Shown: positions 58,801-64,000 of the stretch, one piece after another
Layout: the number at the start of each line of letters is the position of its first letter
How positions within the stretch are numbered: position 1 is the first letter of the stretch
NCBI GenBank assembly: GCA_003117195.1
Contig: BDSI01000015.1
Span: forward strand, 187,001 to 251,000
DNA length: 64,000 nucleotides
Origin: Eudorina sp. 2006-703-Eu-15
Taxonomy: Eukaryota > Chlorophyta > Chlorophyceae > Chlamydomonadales > Volvocaceae
Reading direction: 5' to 3'
Notes under the pieces: generated by a model
Database searches by the model: none
Told to the model about the DNA's origin: nothing
The model's input: only the letters and a program-made list of their open reading frames with translations
Position numbers and translations under genes: made by a program

Positions 58801-61800
58801 GCGCCCAGCAGAGCTGCAGTGTAAAGGCCCAATCCCAAGCCGCTATGTTGCCACCATTCCCGGCGCCGGAGCCTCATGTTAGACAGCTGAATAGAACGCT
58901 AGAGTTCAGAATTTGCCTGCGTTCTGTGGCATGTACGCGCGGGTACATATCGGCACCCGTGACTGATCAAATAAACGCCTGACCAATCCATGCAGCGAGG
59001 TGCCAACGTACGTACCTGAAGTGCGTGGTCAGCGAAGAAAGGATGCATGAGCGAACCGGGCCGGCCCAAAGAGTATCTGGCCAGCCCAAGATATGCCAAA
59101 CCAGTCTACATAACAAAACAACATGCGTGCCTACGTACCATACATATCTGTGCGACCAATAACCCACCCACCAGGTAGTACGCGCCCTTCATCTTCCATT
59201 TGTACCCTGCTTGACGATACCGGTAGGCGCCAGTGGAGTTAGTCGCGAGGTTGGCGCTGGGCCCCAAGATGTCGACGTAGAGCCCCACGGCGGCCCAGCA
59301 GCGTCGCAGGTCCCACCGGCTGGTGTCGTTGGTGCAGACGTCCGCTCCAGGGGGCGGTATGACGCGGGGCGTGATCTGCTGCGTGCCGTTGTCCCCGGAC
59401 GCTCGAGGTGCGGATTTCGCAGATAGCAACGCCTCTTTCACCGGTATGCAAAGCTCTGCGTCGGTCAACACATGCGTAGCAGAGGGGGAGCCGCGATGCG
59501 AAGAGCCGATCACTCGAAGAGGCGGGGCGCCCTCGACGGGGCTCCGTAGGTTGGGAACTTTTTGTGCCCGGGGCGGGGTGAATTCCGGGCGACATACAGG
59601 CTCTCGCGGTGGCTCGCGAGCCCCCATCGCTTTCCAAGGCTAGCTACGGGCCAACGGATCCCGGAGATGGGAGCTGGATGATGTTGGCTGTATGTGTAGG
59701 CTGTGAGGGCGGCACGCTCACAGGAGGGCCCCGTCGGCTGTATGTCTGAATCAACCTGCACGAGCTTGATTTTTGGCTATGGCTGGTCCGTCCCTAGGAA
59801 CGGGGTGGTTCCCTGGTATCTGGAGTGGGCACGGGTGTTCTTCGGCGGCGGTGCGCTTGTGGAGCCTGTCCGGTGTGTGCGTCAAGTATGGTGGCGCGCG
59901 CGCGCGGAAACGCGGATCCGTTTCTGCAGTCTGCGAAGAGGAGGCTGAGGACATCACCTAAGTATGAGCCGCAGGTAGGATTCGTTCAATGTACAGAACG
60001 TGCATGAATATGTAAAGAGTAGGAGGGAGCAAGTAAGCAAGGGCGGCCAAGCGAGCGTCACGACGCACGCACATTATTAGTTCGTAGCTACCACATATAT
60101 GATATACCACAGCAGCCCGGCATGGAACGATGGCAGCAGTGCGTGCGTGCTGTGAAGTGCTTGCGTGAAGATGCTGCATAAGTATGCATTATGTGAATGA
60201 CCGACCGTACGTGGGTGTGTGCTGCGCGTACTGCTCATTTTTTGCGGCTTAGACACGGCAGGAGCGGAGCGATTAGAGTTCCTAAGCTAGGTTCTGAACG
60301 GCAGCCTTCCGGCTGTCAGTTGTTAGTTATGTCCCGGTGACCTGGGTCACCGGTGCTGTCATAGTCTATTATATTCTTGGAAGCTCCTGTTCTTCGACAT
60401 TCTGCCTTCACTAACAGAGCATGCAGATTGCTCGCTATACCTGTAACACGTCGCGGCCAAAGGCTTCTCAAAATGCTGTGCAGGGTCGATTGTAGGGACT
60501 TATACTGTAACCCAGAGTTACAATACCCGCCCACCCTCCCTGCTTCGCGCGAGGCCCGAGCTGGCGTGTTATATTAGCAGCGCGCGGGCGCCACAGCAGC
60601 AGGCGCTCTTGTTATCCTAGGGACGGGGTTGCCTCCTGGGGTGCCTCTTGCCGGTGTTTTCTGAGGGCTGTGCGAGGTAGGTCCGGTCGTTTCGTTCCTC
60701 GCGGTTGCCTCGCGTTGGTGTTGACCGACGTCGCGGGCGCTGATGCGGCCGTGTGCCTTTGAGCTGCGTCCCTGTGTTGTGCTAGTGGTGCGTGTGGTTC
60801 GGTTGTCGTGGTTGGAGCCCGACGGCCTGGCGCGGTCCGGGCCTAGGGCGGTGTGTGCGCCTGCCGCTGTCGCGCGTGCTGTGAGCGAGTGAGCTCCCCC
60901 TGCAGTGTAAGGCCCGATCCCAAGCTGCTGCCTCGCCACCGTCCCCTTTCCAGAGCCAGCACTGCCACCCCGAGCCATTGGCTGTAGTTCAGAAATCAGC
61001 TATATCAGCAGAATACGAACGAATACTCACGGTGCACCATCGCGGCTTGCTCAACGGCAACCATGCTCATGAGCAACGTGTTCAGGCCGAGTGGAGGGGG
61101 CTGCTCCGGTACATTGTCGAGACTGCCGAATAAGGCATCCCCACCCTCCACGTTGTACACCAGGTCGAATCCCGGCGCCTGCATGTACGACAACATGTGC
61201 ATATGTAAGCCTTCGTTCATTCATATATAGGCGACATAGGCGACAACGGTACTCCCTTAACACCTCGCTACTCACCATAACCTTAATCCCCTGCCTATAA
61301 ACCTCTATAAGCCCTCTGGAAGCAAGCCCTTTATATTACTCAACCCATGACACGCTTCGTTCACGCACGTGCCTGGAACAGCGGCCACTTCCTGAAGTTC
61401 ATCAGTACGATCCGGGTGAAATTCAGCTGGACGTACCGGCCCAATGTGACCTGCGTCCAGGTCGCCCACGCACCCACATCAGCAATTTCATCACGGCAAA
61501 TGGTGTTGAAAAGTTTGTCGAGAACGGCGCAGACAGATCGAGCGTGCGTGCACCCATGCGTAGCCAATCGAACTACGTATGTACGTACACCAAGTGCAGT
61601 GCAGTGCAGTGCATGCGCTATATGCTGGCAACCACCTGATGAATCAGCGTGTCGACAGATGGATGTATTCCGTCGATCGAGCAAACTGTTTCACATCATC
61701 GTCATCTGGAGCCGGTGGGTGTGCGTACTGCACCCTCAGATTATTATCCACGAATGATTGTATCGGATACAAGCAAGTCACGCAGTCGGATGGATGTAGC

Positions 61801-62302
61801 GCAGAAACAGACCGGCACCGAGGTATGCATGGTTGATGGGACTATACTTTTGACCGCTATGTCAGGACACCCAAGAAACCAAGCAGGCAGCTAGCGGCTG
61901 TTCACGCACCTTCCCGCGCACATTGCCCATGTCCAGCACCGGGTAGTCCACCGGGTTAGTGTTGACCCCGGTGATGGTCAGGTTTCGCTGAACCAGAAAC
62001 GGTGTCGAAATGGAGCTCCAGTCTGAGTCGGAAAGGAGTACGTTGCTGAGGATGCGCGCCGTCCCGACAGAGGGCGTTGCGAACGCAGTCGCCAAGTCCG
62101 TTCCACTGTAACAGTCCACGACCACCAGTCCTGCATCTTGTTGATTTGTGACATATGTGCTATTTGATGCGGCAATATTGTTTAACGTGGTGTTCCCGGC
62201 AGCTGAGTCAGAGGTCGAGATTTGAGCTGTCGCACCTAGCGCTACAACGCTGACATGCAAAATGTAAAGTAATGATGATATTCGATAAATGTCTGTATGC
62301 AT
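52010..62302 (-). CDS. Transmembrane receptor-like protein kinase, 14 exons
   Basis: Predicted 792-aa single-pass receptor kinase. Exons: 62302-61910, 61450-61373 (GC donor), 61178-61031, 59455-59172, 57984-57702, 57296-57230, 55989-55504, 55217-55121, 54698-54632, 54094-54030, 53456-53394, 53124-53062, 52812-52735, 52216-52010. All phases match. There is a signal peptide (1-27) and an N-glycosylated ectodomain with RNLTITGVN and YPVLDMGN, as in volvocine receptor kinases. A Cys-rich stretch CEDVMTDQCVKDYATLGC follows, then a membrane helix at about 384-412 ending RRR. The kinase has GAGTYG (476-481), VAVK (K496), HRDLKPGN (D635), DFG (657-659), APE (682-684) and DVYSLGNILWEMLSG, so it is predicted active, TKL/RAF-like. 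The exon at 55989 has a weak acceptor and is the least certain. The ligand is unknown. Confidence 0.85.
52815..52844. repeat. GTT microsatellite forming a splice acceptor
   Basis: Ten GTT triplets on the plus strand read (CAA)n on the gene strand. They run directly into the CAG acceptor of the kinase exon 52812-52735 and take the place of a normal pyrimidine tract. Confidence 0.9.
54879..54938. repeat. 60-bp near-perfect palindrome in an intron
   Basis: The left arm from ACACAAGTACGTACATATCA and the right arm ending TGATATGTACGTACTTGTGT are reverse complements. There is one mismatch at the centre (54908/54909). An (AT)n tract precedes it. It lies in the kinase intron between 55121 and 54698 and could extrude as a cruciform or hairpin. 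Confidence 0.9.
58233..58875. repeat. Interspersed repeat, copy 1, in a kinase intron
   Basis: The sequence begins CTAAGCTAGGTTCTGAACGG with a GGCAGCC/GGCTGTC hairpin and ends near GTGTAAAGGCCCAATCCCAA. Conserved ends flank a diverged middle when compared with 60277-60955. It lies in the intron between kinase exons 59455-59172 and 57984-57702. No coding capacity was recognised. Confidence 0.7.
60277..60955. repeat. Interspersed repeat, copy 2, in a kinase intron
   Basis: Partner of 58233-58875 in the same orientation. It lies in the intron between kinase exons 61178-61031 and 59455-59172. The first 140 bp and last 60 bp are clearly related. The central part is mostly diverged GC-rich sequence. 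A non-autonomous mobile element is the likely source. Confidence 0.7.
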
Positions 62303-62799
62303 TATAAAATCTAGGCTGAAGCAGCAGTCGTTTGTGCAAAACTGTCTTTGTGTCCTCCAGCACGCACGTACTACTGCGTTGTATAACTAATTCTGAAACC
62401 AATACTGATTAATGACAGCTCCGACTAATGCACATGCAGTACTCCAGGATACACTCTGCGTTATAAATACGTATGTCAACGAACCGTATGTCTTGAGGAA
62501 AAGGACAAAGAGTCTTGTTGTCATAAAGATAGAACGGTGATATAGATGGTTACTTCCTGTCAAAACACACGTTGGAAGAGTTACAGCAAGTCCGGTTACT
62601 ACTTGTACGGCGGTCGTACTTCAAAGACGTTGCCCGGACGAAACCGGAATCCACCTACAACTGTCAAAATCCATCTATCAAACCCAAACAAACGAAAACA
62701 CGGGGTGTTGAGGTGAAGCAGCTGTTTGGCGAAGATTTGTGTGGTTGAATTGGACGGTAACTGTGTTGGCAAGTATGGTGGTGTAGTATCCAAGTAAGA
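62303..62799. other. Upstream region of the receptor kinase gene
   Basis: Probable promoter and 5' UTR of the kinase. It is AT-richer than the exons. No defined element or gene is identified. Confidence 0.35.
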
Positions 62800-63830
62800 A
62801 GTCATCCCTGGTGTACCGAGCCGCCGAATGCATTGTGGACGTTGAATGTTGCCATGTTACATTGTCACTCCGGCGAACCGAGGTGAACTGAATGGAGGCG
62901 CATCGGTGCAATGCAAGCAATGTGACGGATCCTATCCGCACGCGATGGAACCGACGACGAGAACAGTGGACAGGACGTGTATCGCAATGTTGAATGTTGC
63001 AGAACGTAACCGAACCGACGTGATGGAAGCCGTCGGCACGTTGTAGCGGAAGCGACCCGCAATAAACCGAAGCGAACCCGAGGGAACCATTCACAGTCAC
63101 CCAACCGGACCGGGCCGAATCGAACCCAGCGTGCAGGGCGTCTGACCCCATTTTATAATGTCAGCGGCGGCATCAGGTTGTCTCTGGACCGAAATGCAAT
63201 TTGCCGGACCGAACCGGACCGAACCAAGTTATGGTTCGTAACCTTAAGTGCTGAAGCCAGCATTTAACGGTAGCAAACCGGACTTCACCAAGCAATGAAA
63301 CGCAACCCGACCGGAGTGAACCAAGCAATGTCACGGAAGCACACCGGACGTAACCAAGCAATGTAACGCAACCTAACCGGCGGTTTAACATATTCATACG
63401 GTATCGATGCAATGAATCTCACGAAGCAAACGGACGTGACCTTGTACTGCAACGCAACCAATCCGGATTGATGCAAGCAATGCCACGAAAGCAAACCAGA
63501 CGTAACCAAGCAATGCAACTCAAGTAAACCGGGTCGAACCAAGCTATGTCACGGAAGCAAGCCTGACGTAAGCAAGCAATGTCACGGAACGAAACCCATC
63601 CGGCATGAACCGAACCGACCGACCACTATACCGAACGGGACGGTGAACCTTTGTTTGCAGTACGATGAAGGAGGTGTTTACTGCAGTTTTGACATGGTAG
63701 TGCCCTTTGAGATGTGTGCCACCATGCGACCAAAACATGACTGCATCTGTACGTAGCAGTGTACTACGGACACTGTCTAAAGTTATGACGCCATCATACA
63801 AGCAATGTCACGAAACTGAACCAGACCGAA
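62800..63830. repeat. Degenerate tandem repeat of about 32 bp
   Basis: Many imperfect units combine AACCAAGCAATGTCACGGAA with GCAAACCGGACGTAA. They are clearest at 63270-63600 and more diverged toward 62870. The AACCGAACCGGACC sub-motif is also repeated. The frames through the array are not conserved as protein. Confidence 0.8.
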
Positions 63831-64000
63831 CCCAACCGATGATGGTTGTGTACTCGTTGCTCAACAACAGAGGATTGTTGGCAATGCTCCAGGCCAATTG
63901 TTGTATGCAGTATACAACAGTTCCTCCCCTCGCCGCAGCCACCTATCTACTTCCTCCCCCCGCCCCAGGTACCCATCCCCTCCTTTGCCCCAGCTGCCCA
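63831..64000. other. Window end; nothing recognised
   Basis: A short terminal segment that becomes pyrimidine-rich (CTTCCTCCCCCCGCCCC) near the end. No feature is supported. Confidence 0.3.

Overview
The window looks like nuclear DNA of a volvocine or Chlamydomonas-like green alga. Exons are GC-rich, genes carry many short introns, and there is much G/T/CAG-type low complexity. The gene families also fit: a plant-type dynamin, a plastid-type branched-chain aminotransferase, volvocine F-box/ankyrin proteins and receptor kinases with algal-type ectodomains. No prokaryotic signature, RNA gene or CRISPR array was recognised. All gene models were spliced by hand from donor/acceptor sites, reading phase and family conservation; each main model keeps an open frame through every junction.

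Layout. 0.8-4.5 kb (-): branched-chain amino acid aminotransferase, 8 exons. 5.4-11.5 kb (-): DRP1-type dynamin, 12 exons, 628 aa. 12.0-14.6 kb (+): unrecognised 149-aa acidic protein, divergent from the dynamin. 17.8-20.3 kb (-): F-box/ankyrin-like protein. 21.6-23.9 kb (-): broken Ty3/gypsy chromovirus-like retrotransposon. 25.2-39.0 kb (-): a 17-exon, 1,637-aa STAND/NLR-like gene. 39.8-41.3 kb: 60-bp satellite with inverted ends. 42.4-47.8 kb (-): 9-exon, 1,412-aa transposase-like gene with an open frame. 48.2-48.8 kb (-): small unresolved gene piece. 52.0-62.3 kb (-): 14-exon, 792-aa transmembrane receptor-like protein kinase. 62.8-63.8 kb: degenerate tandem repeat.

The most interesting locus is the NLR-like gene. 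It predicts an N-terminal MGC lipidation motif, a Q-rich linker, a TIR-like domain with a WCxxE motif, a NACHT-type P-loop NTPase and 14 WD40 repeats, enough for two seven-bladed propellers. Each WD40 repeat is one exon bounded by phase-0 introns. Two non-adjacent repeat exons are almost identical at DNA level, and the identity runs into the intron. Several introns between repeats carry minisatellites. This resembles fungal HET-E/NWD and bacterial STAND immune receptors, where repeats are reshuffled to change recognition. An immune or self/non-self role here is inference.

The NLR-like gene and the receptor kinase lie in the same orientation on either side of the transposase/satellite block. 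Nothing in the sequence shows that they act together. The aminotransferase and dynamin are ordinary housekeeping genes.
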